A DNA stretch of 64,000 nt from Phycomyces blakesleeanus NRRL 1555(-) (taxonomy: Eukaryota > Mucoromycota > Mucoromycetes > Mucorales > Phycomycetaceae), in contig NW_017265138.1 in NCBI RefSeq assembly GCF_001638985.1, positions 2,223,993 to 2,287,992 of the forward strand, read 5' to 3'. Under the pieces are notes generated by a model. It worked only from the letters and a program-made list of their open reading frames with translations. It made no database searches and was not told the origin of the DNA. The position numbers and the translations under genes were made by a program. This document shows, one piece after another, positions 40,301 through 52,787 of the stretch (positions are counted from its first letter, which is position 1; every line of letters begins with the position of its first letter).

Positions 40301-40524
40301 AAAGGGAGAAAGAAAATATATACTGTAAACCACCAACAAGCTTTATTACAAATAGCCATAGCAGATAATATAAAACACTAATATGACTACTATTGATACC
40401 TTTGATACATCTGTGTTTCTGTTTGAGTTTGAGTTTGAGTTTATGTGTAAGCGTGAGTGTAAAGAAGAAGAAGAAGAAGCAGCAGAAGAAGAAAAGAAAT
40501 GGTTGCCGATATTTTTTTTTTCTT

Positions 40525-41946
40525 TCACAACTTTGATTCGTTTGTAGATTTTGTCAAGACAGCAAACCCGTTGTTTAATACGATCCGATCTCCAACCCTG
40601 GCTTGGAAAATTACACTCACCAGAGTTGATGTTGTTGCCGCAGTTGCCGCAGTTGCCGCAGTTTTGGTTTTAGTTTGAGTTTTAGTTTCTGTAGCTGTAG
40701 CTGTAGCTGTAACTGTAGCTGTGGTCGTAGCTGTCTGAGAATTTGGTAATTCTTCCACTTGCCACATATCTATTGTAACCGTTTCTCCGGGTAGCACAGG
40801 CTGGGCAAATCGAGCCGAAATGGACTTGAAGCGGAGCCGATCGCTGTTGCCAAAATGTTTCAATATGGCATGGGAACTCTTACCATAGGAGCACAGGCCG
40901 TGGAGAATGGGACGAGGAAACCCGACAGACAAGGCAACACTGGGATCTGCGTGGAGAGGATTGAAATCCCTAATAGTGATAATATAATAATAATATTAGC
41001 AATAGTAATTTATATATATTGGTTGTTTTAAAGTTGATTTGATAATTAATTAATTAATTAACTAACTAGTTAGTTAGTTAGTTATTATATTTTCAAAAGA
41101 ATATTACCCGGAAAGACGATAGAGCAATGCTTGGTTACGAGAGGTGTAGAAATGATCTACTGCATCAGGAACACGGTCGGGTGGAGTATAGAGTGTAAGT
41201 TTGGGTCCTTTTGGTCCCTTTACTATAATAATTAATATATATACATATATAAAAAAAAAGAAGAAGAAGTAAAAGAGAAAGACTTACATCCCAGCCACCG
41301 CAACCACGAACAAACATAGATGTAATCATACGGCAGTAGTGAACATCATCTTGTTCTCCAAACAGGTCTACTGTCATTTCGAGTACCATACCCGATCCCT
41401 TGTCATAGACACCTGTACATTTCTTGAGTGATTTGAAACGACCACCCTCTTCAGGAAACGGCACCATGACCTCGAGTGACTGCCCGCCGTGTAGGATTTG
41501 ATTTGGATCATAGGGTGGTACACCAGGTAAAGGTCCTCCAACACTCCAACGCTCAACAAACGAATTCACGTCCCAGTCGTCTGCCTTTAATAACAAGCAG
41601 AGTGGATAGGTTGGAAGCGGACCAAAATCGATATCTATGTTATGATAACAGTCGTCAATCCCAAAACAATCATTATATGGATTTTTTTAATGATATATAT
41701 ATACACACTTTACCTAATTCATAGAGCCATCTTAGGTCTTCTTCAGGTACCCCTACGCTAAGAGCATAAAGCAGATAGTCTCTTTTTGTACAAGCAACCT
41801 ATTTTTAAAATATAGTATATATAAATTTATAGTTATGATTATTTCATTCATTCATTCGCTCATTTATTTGTATTAATACACACTGTATCAGCTGCAAATA
41901 CGTGACCCACTGCTTTGGTGACATCTACACTGTAACCTTTAGGCAT
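40525..41946 (-). CDS. Peroxisomal (R)-hydratase / enoyl-CoA hydratase 2 (MaoC hot-dog)
   Basis: Hydratase-2 of beta-oxidation, converting trans-2-enoyl-CoA to (3R)-hydroxyacyl-CoA in peroxisomes. Five exons: 41884-41946, 41714-41798, 41288-41634, 41108-41217 and 40525-40969, giving 349 aa. It starts MPKGYSVDVTKAVGHVFAA, then TKRDYLLYALSVG. The first hot-dog half holds FGPLPTYPL and ILHGGQSLEVMVPFPEEGG. The second holds the active-site motif GDFNPLHADP (Asp203, His208) and GFPRPILHGLCSYGK. The protein ends SKL, a classical PTS1 peroxisomal signal. Between residues about 270 and 308 the catalytic domain is interrupted by a Thr/Ala/Lys low-complexity stretch encoded by tandem repeats. It resembles the hydratase part of MFE-2 but stands alone, without dehydrogenase domains. 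Confidence 0.93.
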
Positions 41947-42733
41947 CGTTCTTTATTGTCTTGTCAGAATTAAAGGGAGAAAGAAAAAGAAAGAAAGAGA
42001 AAGGAAGAAGAAGAAGAAGAAGATTTTTGTTTTGCATATTCCCACAGTAATAATAGCAATAACAATAACAACAGTAAAGTTAATAAGCTTTTCGTTCTCT
42101 TTCTCACCCCCTGAAATTAAAGATTATTATTTTTTTAAAACAAAAAACAAAAAATCACCACCATCACATTTTTTTCCCACAATAGAAATGACATGGACTT
42201 CTTTAATATTTAAGAAGAAGAAGATCAAATCGAATCGAATCGAATCAAACCAAATGGTTCTTATGTATTGTTTCTTTGTTTGCTTCTTTTTTTTTACTAA
42301 ACATTTTAATTGTTCTTCTTTCCCTCTATTTATCTATCTATACCTCTGTCTATCTATATCTATTTTTTGATTGACATGAAAAGTTGATCATTTAAGAAAT
42401 AAATAAAAATAAAGAGAGAAAGAATAAATGCAATGCAATATTAAGGTTGAAATTCTGATAATAAAAATACACAAAAGAATGATAATAGTAAAATATAAAA
42501 GAAAAGGGGAGGGAGGGTTTGACAAGACAGAGGGAGAAGCTAACAAGCGAAAGAAACAATGAAATGAATGAAATAAAGAATGAAAAGAATGAAAAGGAAG
42601 GAAGGAAGGGAGGGAGGGTACTAGACCATGAATGTTTTTTTGTTGTTGTTTTTTTGTTGGTTGGTTGGTTGGTTGGTTGGTTGGTTGGTTTGTCTATGAT
42701 ATACATATATACACACATATATAGATATGCATA
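41947..42733. other. Intergenic region with GAAG and GGTT microsatellites
   Basis: About 0.8 kb between two minus-strand genes. It holds purine-rich AAGAAG runs upstream of the hydratase, GAATC repeats (about 42228-42245), GAAGG/GGGA text and a perfect GGTT tandem at 42657-42690. The ORFs here simply translate these repeats. Confidence 0.6.
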
Positions 42734-45700
42734 TTAATGAACCATTGCTTTTGCTCTGTGATGATTCCATTGCAACGAAGGCATGCTTGGCCTTTTCAAT
42801 TGTCGCTGGTCTTTGGGACCAGGCTGTTGCTGTTGATCGTCTGAAAGTAGTGTGTTTGCTATCCTCAGAGCCTCAAGTGAAGCCAACTCAGATGTCTGAT
42901 CATTATTATTCTTATTACTACTACTATTATTACTATTATAAAGTTCTGGCCACGATGCAGAAGGCGAAGAAGACGAAACAGCAGCTTTGATTGAATCTTG
43001 TTGCTTGTTTGGTCTAAATGGCTCAGCAGTATCGATATCAACATCAATATCAATATCAGAAGTCGTTGCTGCCACCACTGCTGCCTTTCCTGTTGTTGCT
43101 GCTGCAAAACTCGATTCAGCCACGATTGTTTGCGAATTTGTTTCAGTATCCACATCATTTTCTTCGATTTCTTCATACAAAAGCATGTAGGGGTTTGCCT
43201 GTAGTACATTCTGAAGGGTCGTTGGCTCAACCGATTCATCCGAAACCTTGTACCATCTATCTTGGGCTTCAAAACAAGGCTCAAATGACCGGCTACTAAT
43301 ACCACTACCGATGGCTGTAGTGTTTGTGCTAGTCGTTGTAGCTGTTGCAGTTACTGTTGTTGCGGTTGCTGTTGCCACACATCGACTGCAATTACATTTA
43401 ACCGGGCTGATCTGCCGCTTGTGTGCAATAAAATGCCCGCTGTTGTGACTACCATAGTGAACAATGATGCTCATCAAACGGTACCGAGGTCCCGGAGTAG
43501 CATTACTATCAGCACTGGTACTGGAACCAGCACCAGCACCAGCACCAGCCCCAACGCCAACGCCAGAAAAGAAATCCTCATTCTGATTTACAATACTGTT
43601 GTGAGTAGAGATTGGAAGTTGAGGCTGAGTGTTTAGGGTGTTTGTGGTGCTGTAAGGAGAGAGAGTGAGATATTCAGGGAATTTGACCTGACAAGGGTTC
43701 TTGACAATCATGCCGCTTGGGTGGAACGAGGAACGGTTGATGTGCAGACAGAGAATCTTGGGCGGTTTGGCAATCATGACTTGCTTTGACGATGCTCGGC
43801 TGACCGTCCGTGGTACATTCAAGCCAGCTGGTACTACTTCTTGGACGTCATCGACGATGTTGGCGTTCAGCCGGGATTCAAGTGTGCGGCAGGCTTTGTC
43901 GAGCTCATACACATGCGCCTGGATCTGTTCTGTGGCCACCGTGTCGTCAGCAATCGTCACAAGTTTTTGTGACAACGCCTCTGCTTCCACAGACATCTCC
44001 TGCATCGCATTAATAAGTGAACATTTACGACATGAGGCGTCGCTCAAGTACTCCATCGCCGTGAACTGTTCTAGGCATGACTCGAGTGTGGTGCTGCACT
44101 AGAATATATTCGATCAATTACACAGACATGCATATAATTTTATATATATATATGGGTTATGCCGACCAATGGAATAATTTAATAATAATAGTAATAGTAA
44201 AAGATAAAAAAAAAAGGACTTACAGTTTCAGGTAGGTTGAGCTGTAGATTATTAAAGGAAAAATGGCGCACTGCTTCCTGTCAAAAAAGAAAGAAAGACA
44301 GACCAATTATATATATATATATAAGAAAGAAAGACAGATCAGCAAATAAAGAACAATGAATTATTATTATTATTTCTTTGAAATATAAAAAAAAGGACTT
44401 ACAGTGTAACCGCATTGCATGCACGATAACCTACTAGCCAAAAGACCAGTAAATGGATTTTCGATCTTTGCAGAGCAACCATTTCCGGTAGATGTAAGCG
44501 ATCTCTTTGCAGAAAAGATGCTTTTTCCTGCCACGGCTGGTTTCCAAAACGAATTGTTGAGTATGTCCTTGAGTCCGCCCCCGGTGCGGCCGGTTGCTTC
44601 AACCAGTCGGCGTTCATGGTCGATCTGGCTTGAGACCAGCTGAAAGAGTTCTTCGGCGTCCTGCTGCTCGCGGTTCAGGAGACTTTTGGATTCGAGCGCA
44701 GAGATGATCTCGGTCGGTTTGAGGACCAGCGATTTGTGAATCGGGCGAGTCAAGAGGCGGAGAGTCTTTAGCAGCGATCGTGTAACCGGCAATGGTTTTC
44801 CATATGGCATTCTACTCATGCGATCCAAATGGGATTGAAGCCGTGTTAGGGAGGACAATGCCTAACAGGAACAAGACCAAGAACAACAACACATAATAGT
44901 AATAATAATAATAATAATAAACATATTTAATACAGTATATAAAAACATATAAAAACAACAAAAATTCATTATTACATATTATTACATTATTGATTTAGGC
45001 CAAATATTCACACAGAAATCAAGGCATAAAATATTAAGTAAAATATATAACATAACATAACATAACGTAGCGTAGCGTAATGCAATGTAGTGTAATGCAA
45101 TGTAGTGTAGTGTAGTGTAATGTAGAACATAATATGTATTTTAAAGAAAATGAATAAATAAATAAATAAATAAATAGATGAATGGATGGGAATTATGTAT
45201 GTACCTGAAGAACTGAGTTTAGAAAACATGAGTTTCCAATGTTGGCAAGACCTGCAACGAGCGGCTGGGTTGGCATGCCATCGTCGTGCTTTGCGAGTAG
45301 ACAGATATCGTTTTCGTCAAATGGTAAAAAGAGCGAAGACTTTTCGGCACCCAAGGATCCGATCGAGGCAGACGTGGACGACTTGTCTGAAAAATTGACT
45401 CTTGTCTGAGAAGAGTCCATATTATTGCGCATGCCTGCCAATGAGGACAAGAGATAACCCGACCAGATGGCAGAATCTCGCATGAAGATCAAACTTCCAT
45501 AGTCGACTGCCAATCGACCGACTGAATTCGATACGTGTGGCCAGAGGATGTGGAAACCGAGATCTGGTGGGCATTTTTTGATTATCAGAAATGTGTCTAC
45601 GAGTGACGCACAGAAGCCGACATTGTTGAAGGCGAATGTATGTGCCAGAGAGAATGCGACCATAAGAACGCCAATGATGGCGAGAAAGAATTGGGAAACC

Positions 45701-45750
45701 CAAGGAAGGTCAAATAAGAATGACTGGATGATGTCAATGGTCAATTGCAT
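42734..45750 (-). CDS. Membrane-anchored ubiquitin-specific protease (Ubp1/USP30 type)
   Basis: USP-family cysteine protease that removes ubiquitin. Four exons: 45205-45750, 44403-44861, 44224-44277 and 42734-44098, giving 807 aa. A hydrophobic N-terminal segment (FFLAIIGVLMVAFSLAHTFA, about residues 20-40) predicts a membrane anchor, as in yeast Ubp1 and animal USP30. The Cys box is GLANIGNSCFLNSVLQ with Cys175. QQDAEELFQLVSS lies in exon 2. The zinc-ribbon pairs are CMQCGYT and CRKC. KPPKILCLHINRSSF marks the palm. The His box is HYGSHNSGHFIAHKRQ with His575, then WYKVSDESVEPTTLQNVLQ and PYMLLYEE. Low-complexity inserts (Gly/Ala repeat, Ala/Thr repeat) sit inside the catalytic domain, and an acidic/Asn/Gln-rich tail follows. 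GNSC replaces the common GNTC, a known tolerated variant. Confidence 0.94.
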
Positions 45751-45807
45751 TATGTATGATCTTTCTTTTTTTTTCTTTGTGAAGAGAAGAATGAAGTTCT
45801 AATTATT

Positions 45808-45894
45808 ATTGCTATTGCTATTGCTATTGCTATTGCTATTGCTATTGCTATTGCTATTGCTGTTGCTGTTGCTGTTGCGGTTGCTGTTGCTGTT
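45808..45894. repeat. TTGCTA/TTGCTG hexamer tandem
   Basis: A run of about fourteen hexamer units, first TTGCTA, then TTGCTG and one TTGCGG, just upstream of the USP start codon. The same unit type, read in the minus direction, encodes the Ala/Thr repeats of the two neighbouring proteins. Confidence 0.85.
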
Positions 45895-47253
45895 ACTTTT
45901 TGTTTTACGTATTACTTTTACTGATATTACTATTACTATTACTAACTAATATTACAATACAAAAAAAAAGGCTAAAAAAAAATAGGACAGGAACGTTTGT
46001 ATGATAGAGGTTGATTTGGAGTCTATTTTAATGACGTCACTTTCTTGATCACTATCTTTACACCAAAGCATACGAATATATATTATTATTGATATTATAA
46101 AAATAATAATAAAATGTATGTGTGTATAAAACGACAGAATAAGAGAAAGAAAGAAAGAGAAAAAAAAGATCTGCAAAATAATGCTTAAATTTTTATGCCT
46201 TGTAAATTTTGTTATTTCTATTACCTATCTATCTATTAATATTACTTTTATTACTTGAATACTTATTGTTGCTACAGCAACGACTATTATTTTTCTTCTT
46301 ATTGTTACTATTGCAGCTACTTACTACGTTGGCTATAATTATTCCTATTATTACTTAAATCACTATATATATATATATATATATATAATTTTTAGCTATT
46401 AAAAAGAAGTACTTTGAATAGGCTTTCATTGAATGGCTAACACAACAACAATAATAATAATAATAATATCATTATTAGATATTATCAAGGTGAAAAGAAG
46501 AAGAAGAAAGGGGGAGGAGAAGGAGAAGGAAGGAGAAATGAAAGGAGAGATAGTGAAGGAGAGAAAAGAGAGAGAAAGAACTATGATTTGTTTGATTTAA
46601 GGTTATTAAGACAGTGAAAAGGTGACAGTTGTACAGTAGTGTGTGCGTGTTTATGTTTCTAGCAAAGAAGAGTAATTAGATAATTAAGTCCGAGTACCAA
46701 GCACCGAGCATTGAGTGGTTTGTGATCCTGCTGATGATATACAAATTAGAGAGAAGTAGAGTAGGTGCGTGTGTAGTGCGTGTAGTGAAAAAAAAAATTA
46801 TTATTATTCTGATGACCGAGAGAATGTAAGACAAATTGATTTATGAGAGTTAAATATACATAATAATATAATAATTGAATCTAACCAAAGTCAAAATAAC
46901 ATATTGGAAACAGAATAACCCGGTCGATAAAGTTTAGACATCTTTTATATAATAAGGATTATATTTGGGTGCTCCGAATCACTACTAGCCTAACTCGCTT
47001 GTGTGCAGATAGATGGGGATGTATTTTTTTTTTACTGAGCACTAAAAACCTACATAGAGATAAATCAATAAAAGAAAGAAAGAGAGAAGGCTTGGATACC
47101 CTTTGTTGCCGAGCAATTTTTTTTTAAAATAATGAAATCGGTTCTTATATTTGAGATTAACTAAATAAACCCTGCACAGACATTGAGCTACATAAAATAC
47201 CAGCTGTCTAATATATATATATATACAATTACTATCTTTCAATCTATCTATTC

Positions 47254-47293
<40 letters not shown>

Positions 47294-47547
47294 AAATTTA
47301 TATTTATATATATTTACTTCTTTGACATTCTATGCTACCAATGACGCTCATTATGATCCTGAACTAGTAAAATAATGATTACTATTAAACGTAAAGGGCG
47401 TCACAGTCATGTAATTATTATATATTTTATAGAATACAAGCTTTATAAGTTTTGGCTATTTTATTGGTTTGAGATTCCTTCACCAGACCTCACAAATACA
47501 TATATATAAAAGAAATAAGAATAATACACAATGTGTCCCGGGGAAAT

Positions 47548-47587
47548 GGGTTAGGGTTTAGGGTTAGGGTAAGGGTAAGGGTAAGGG
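47548..47587 (+). repeat. Interstitial telomere-like repeat
   Basis: About 40 bp of TTAGGG-related units: GGGTTAGGGTTTAGGG, then GTTAGGGTAAGGG and further TAAGGG units. No genes adjoin it within 2 kb. It fits a short interstitial telomeric sequence left by break repair or a chromosome-end relic. Confidence 0.75.
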
Positions 47588-49662
47588 GGCGTTACCATTT
47601 GCTTATTTGCTCAGTTGTTCCAGTTGTAAGCATATTATATATATATATATATATATATAATAATTATGATTATAATCAAATGAATATTATAATTATTTTA
47701 CCAGACATTGACTATTCCTTTCAAAGGTAAAATGAGTGGGTACATCACACAAAATAAAAATAAAATAGAGTACAACGGGAAATAGCCGACATGCCAAGAA
47801 AAAGCTTGTTTGCTTGACTCTTTTCTTAACATGAATCATTGGTTGTACACTATTAGATTTGCAGTGGGTGTTGAACACAATTCATTGAATTTATGTCTCC
47901 TTTTGAATTTTACTAATGCCAGTGGCTGGTGAGTGGGACACAAGTATCTGGTAAAAATGGTCAATAGTTGTGGATCTCAATGGAGTAAAAAACTGATTTT
48001 GGCTGTACTACCGAGACTATCAAAAATCTAAATAAAATAAAATCCGCTTGCGCTCTAATCGCTATTGAACGGGATCTGAGGGCCACAAGGTTATTAGAAA
48101 TAATAATAAAATAAAATAAAATAAATCATAATAGCAGCAAATTCAAGTAAAGGCTTAAGAAGAAAATTTTGTACTGTATATTCACTAGCCATACTATCTT
48201 GCCTATAATAGCCAGATACTTATAGCAAATGTACCTACCTACAATAAGAGAGAGAGAGAGAGACCGAAAGGGTAGGAAAGATTGTCGGCTTATCTCATCA
48301 CTTGTCCATCCCGGAACGCACAGGAACCAATTTTTTATTTATTTACTTATTTTTACTTATTGTATGGGGGGTGTGGCTGCTTTGAAAGATGACTGCTTCT
48401 TTGCTAACCCTTTCTCTTTTTCTTTTTCTTTTCTTTGGTGTTTTATATACATTGAGTAAATTTTGCTAATGAATTCTATATTGTTTTTATTTATATAAAT
48501 CAATCAAGATTGATGTGTTTACGGCCGTCTATTGGTTAGATTTCATTAAACAATTTATCAAACAAAAGAAAATAAAATGTACCTTTATTTTTTATCATTA
48601 AAAAGTTCAAATTATTTATAGCGATTTTGAATTGAATTGAATTGAATTTTCATCATTATTATTAGTGCTAACAAAATGTACAACATATGTTAAAGCCACA
48701 GATTTTCTTTTTATTGCTTTTAACATCTCTCAACTTATTGTACGACAAAAAAAAATGTATAGATTTTATATGTTGATACATATTGGCACTACTACAATGA
48801 CAGTAATGGCAAGATATCTATCAGTAGCTATTTATATAAAGGTCATCTAGGTAGATGGTTCAAGATTAGCAGTTAAATCAGTGTGACGCCTATGATTGTT
48901 TTTTTTTCTTCTTTTATTTATTTAACAGTCTTATTAAACGAGAAGTGCACTTTATTTTTCGATTTCAAAAAGGCTGATCATTTTTTTTTCTTTTTTTTTT
49001 TTTATGGCGGAGATATCACTTTTTTGTATGTGTGCCTTGATATTGAAACAGATTCTTGTGGTGCGTACGTGTGTGTATGTACGTGTGTGTGTGTACAGCT
49101 AAATAAGGGTATTCACGTGACCGTGACTTGAGTATTTGCAAGTGATATGGACAGCCTAAAGAGATGTTTAAAGCAAGGTTTAGTTTTGAGGTGATTACAG
49201 CATCTTTTTTTTTATATATATTTTATTTTATATTCCTTTTGTCTATAATTGTCGGAGATCCAAAAGTTTATTTATTTATTTTTTTCCACTTGAAAAAAAA
49301 AATTGAAACAAATTTACAAAAAGAAAAAAAAAACTTTGATATTTTAATCACCGCTTTCACTTCACCATTTATTTGGATTTGCATTATTGAGTTCTCTTCT
49401 TTTTTTTTTATTTCTTCTTGAGCAGTTTCTTGTTTTTTTTTTTTTTTTTATTTATTTATTTAATTTTTTTTCTCTTCCTGCTCCCATTATTATTTATTTA
49501 TTTATTTAATTATTTTTCTCCTTTGAATTTTATATAACAAAAATATTACATACAAAATACAAAATACAAAATATATATAAATAATATTTGTAACAAATAT
49601 AACAATAAATAATATAATATATATATATATAATAAAGTTAAAGAAGTATATATGTATATATG

Positions 49663-49696
<34 letters not shown>

Positions 49697-49730
49697 TGAA
49701 TTATATATAATATATTATTTATAACAATAA

Positions 49731-49780
49731 ACCAAACCAAACCAAACCAAACCAAACCAAACCAAACCAAACCAAACCAA
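49731..49780 (+). repeat. ACCAA pentamer tandem
   Basis: Ten perfect copies of ACCAA starting about 70 bp upstream of the copper-fist ATG. This could affect the promoter or leader, and its length may vary among strains. Confidence 0.9.
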
Positions 49781-49802
49781 ATAAAAATAATAAAAAAATA
49801 TT

Positions 49803-51788
49803 ATGCTTATCAACGGTACAAAATTTGCATGTTCAACATGTATAAAGGTAATAAGAAAATTTGTTAATAAAAATTGAGAAAGGTGTATTTATATATATAT
49901 ATGTATATAAATTCAAAAAAAAAAAGGGTCATCGATCGTCTCACTGCTATCACACCGAACGTCCACTGTTTGAGATTCGTAAAAAGGGCCGTCCGATATC
50001 CCAGTGCGCCTATTGTCGCGATCTTCGAAAAACAAAACAAGCTCACATAAAATGTGCCTGTGGAGAAAAGGGTAAATGTAAGATAATAATATTCTTCATT
50101 ATTAAACTTATATTTCTATTCATAAACTAACTCTATCTACAGTTGACCATATAAATCTTCGCTCTTCTTTATCTGATGGCCATATTCACCAACCCGCAAC
50201 AACAGTAACAACTGGCGGTCTAAACGGCGAGTTCCCGTACTGTGGCCCCGGAAGTACTACTGAAGAACCAGAGACTGGGCGTCTCGATGCTCCCTCCCAC
50301 TGCACCTGTCCTCAAAAAGCGACCCTCGTCATGCTACAACAGCCACAGCCACAACAACAACAACGTTCATCAAGGATAGTCACCGCGCCCCTCTCTGGTA
50401 GGACAGACCAACAGAAACCACTGGAGTTCATGTCCAATAACAACAACAACAACAACAACAATAAGCACCAAAACCAGAGCCATGTGTCATCTCTACAATC
50501 CGATGGCCACTGTTCGATTCAGCCCACTATCACTGCCGCTGCCACCGCTGCAGTCACATCCTCGTCCTCGTCCTCGTCCTCGTTCTTGCCCTCGTCCACC
50601 TTTCCCACCCCCACTCAAACCCCAACCCCGGGAACTCCCCCAGACTCGCTGCATGAAAACCCTACCCCATCAACTTCGTCTGATGTTCCGTACGCATGGG
50701 CTCTCGTTACTCCCGGCCATTCGTCCCACCCATATAGTATCAACACCACCAACGCCAACCTTTTTGACCATTCTCATCATAAGCACCCTCTCGAAAGTCA
50801 CGAGAATGTCAGCCTGGGCTTTGTCTTTCAAAAACCTCGTCAGGCGTCAGCCCCCAGCCTGCGTTTCCTCGAAGGATTTCCCCGGAAGTCTCGCAAAGGA
50901 TCTGCCCTGTCCCGCACAAGCAGTTCAAACGGACGTCGCTCTCAAGCATCTCCTCCGGTTCTTTCGGATTATGGTGGCACTCAACACTCTCCCAGTAGCA
51001 GCAGCAGTACTAACACAAATACAAATACAACCACAACCACAACAGCGACGATAAATAATATCAATAATAATAATATCAATAATATCAATAATCTTAATCT
51101 TAATGGTGTAAATACTCGGATCGACGACATGATGGATTTTGAACCAACCACAGCCCTGATTCAGGACAGCAGTCTTCTCATGCACCCGACGATCGACATG
51201 GCTTCCTTCCCGTTTGAGGCACTGCTCGACAATGTCGATCGTTTCGGGGGCCCGAGCGACCTCCGACCCGCACTGCCGGCCTCCCTTCCGGGCGTACTTG
51301 ATCACGTCAACCATCTCTCGGGTTCCCTTGATCCTGTTCTACCCCACTGTGGCAGCTTTGCACCCCACCCGTCCTGTAGCCCACCCTCTGACCAATGGGT
51401 CGGTGAGTCTGTTGTCATTACCATCACTCCTCTTTCCGGTCCTTCAAGTAGTCACCATCATCACGAAACGGTTTCTTCGCCTGACTCAAGTAGTAGTACT
51501 ACTAGTAGTGTTAATGGTAGTACTAGTGGTAACAAAGGAGGCGGTAGTAGTGGCAGCAGTAGTGGTGGTGGTGGTGGTGGCGGTATAGCAGCTACCCGGA
51601 TTGTCACATGCTATTGTGGTGCTTCGTGCTCTTGTCCCGGTTGTCTTGTCCACCCAGGAAACTTCTTTCTCGGCAACCAGACCTTGGACCCATACGCTGG
51701 TTTCTTCCCTTCTTACCAGGTCGCAAATTCTTCTTCTACTGCTTCATCATGTTATGGTTCAGATGAAGAAGAGCAAAAGCTCTTTTGA
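49803..51788 (+). CDS. Copper-fist transcription factor (Mac1/Cuf1-like)
   Basis: Copper-responsive DNA-binding regulator of copper or iron uptake genes. Three exons: 49803-49847, 49927-50077 (or ending 50071) and 50143-51788, giving 613 aa. The copper-fist domain occupies residues 1-65: MLINGTKFACSTCIKGHRSS then HCYH (the Cys-x2-Cys-x8-Cys-x-His zinc site), RKKGRPISQC (the minor-groove KGRP motif) and ECDH-like AYCRDLRKTKQAHIKCACG. The middle is long and low-complexity (Gln, Asn, Ser, Pro, Thr). Near the C-terminus is CYCGASCSCPGCLVH, a Cys-x-Cys-x3-Cys-x-Cys-x2-Cys-x2-His cluster like the copper-sensing REP element of Mac1/Cuf1. Both candidate donors of intron 2 keep frame; GTAAGA at 50078 fits consensus better than GTAAAT at 50072. 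Confidence 0.92.
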
Positions 51789-52787
51789 TTTTAATTTTCT
51801 TTTTTTTTTTTATATATTTTTCTGTACATATTATTTCTTTCTATTTCTCTCTTCATTTCTATGCACATATGATCCATGCATAACTAATTCCCTTTTCTTA
51901 CTTCTTTTTTTTTATTTCTTACCTCTTATTATTATTATTATTCATTCACTCGCTCACTCAATCACTCACTTACTTACTCAATCACTTCCAATTCAATTCA
52001 TATTAATCTTTAACTCTCTCACAAAAATTTACACATTACACATTACGTTTTACATATGGTTTCCTTTAAATATTCTTTAATATTGAATTTCTCCTTTCTT
52101 TTATTTTATTTTCTTTACACTGTATAATCCTTTATCTTCTTTGACTCATTCTATTCTATTTTATTCTATTCTACTCTTAATAATATTTTTATTAATACCA
52201 AAAAACCAAATAATAATAATAATAATAAATTTTAATTATAAATTCAAGTTTCAATTGATATGGTAACTTTGATGCATTGACCAGGCTTTTAATAATACCA
52301 TCATTTTTCTGTTTCAAATAACTTGTTGCAAATATAATTTTCTTTTATAGACAACTGGCTAAGCCCAATAGCCAAGAAGAACACAATAACCTTTTTGTTT
52401 TTGTTTTTTTTAATTATTATTATTACATAAATATCTCAATTATACTATGATTCAGAACCATCAGATTTCACCAAGAAAAAGCTTATTTTAGAAAAATTAC
52501 TAATGAATTGTTAGGGACCAGAAATAAGTATGTGTAATAAACCGGACCCTAGAATAGTCACAAATCTAACAAACAAATGTCCGGACAAAAAAAAATACTA
52601 TATTAATTTGGGTCTACCTTCAAAAACGTCGTGTCCCTGTAACTTATTAATTATTTATTTATATGTACAAGATCATCATCATCATCATATAATTTCTTAT
52701 TTTATTTTATTTATATATAATTAAGACTAACTAACGGAACTTTTTTTTTTCTTTTTTTTTTTTAATTCTTCTTTCTTCTTTCCCATC
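51789..52787. promoter_or_regulatory. Intergenic region with paired CCGGAC sites upstream of Rab gene
   Basis: About 1 kb of AT- and pyrimidine-rich DNA. Nothing coding is seen. It contains ACTCA/CTCACT runs near 51945-51985, TTCTATT repeats near 52148-52170, and the paired CCGGAC sites at 52541-52586. A T-rich stretch of some 30 bp precedes the Rab ATG. Confidence 0.55.
52541..52586. promoter_or_regulatory. Two CCGGAC palindromic sites upstream of Rab gene
   Basis: ACCGGACC at 52541-52548 and GTCCGGAC at 52579-52586, about 200-247 bp before the ATG. The same core occurs upstream of eL8 and eL42 in this window. The regulatory role is inferred. Confidence 0.4.

Larger units (their letters stand above)
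34925..40524. other. Gene-poor AT-rich region
   Basis: About 5.6 kb without a supported intact gene. Contents noted: a CGGT/CTGT-rich patch at 35758-35870; a tandem of ~10-bp units (GTGGAGTAAA) at about 35968-35998; an inverted pair ATATAACCGC / GCGGTTATAT at about 36637 and 36696; the coding remnant at 37060-37380; a GATA tandem at about 38845-38877; ACTGACTAACTGACT text near 39648-39665; and many TA and AAT runs. Confidence 0.5.
45751..49802. other. Gene-free AT-rich region between USP and copper-fist genes
   Basis: About 4 kb without a supported exon. It holds the hexamer tandem at 45808-45894, purine-rich tracts (about 46495-46580), a GT tandem at 47264-47292, the telomere-like tract at 47548-47587, TATG tandems (about 49655-49698) and an ACCAA pentamer tandem at 49731-49780. 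It must contain the promoters of the two flanking, divergently oriented genes. Confidence 0.6.

Noticed and set aside
42392..42737. ORFs on both strands across the GGTT tandem
   Set aside because: They only translate simple repeats and lack any domain.
42987..43448. Several plus-strand ORFs over the USP gene
   Set aside because: Antisense shadows of the repeat-rich USP exon 4, with no independent domain.
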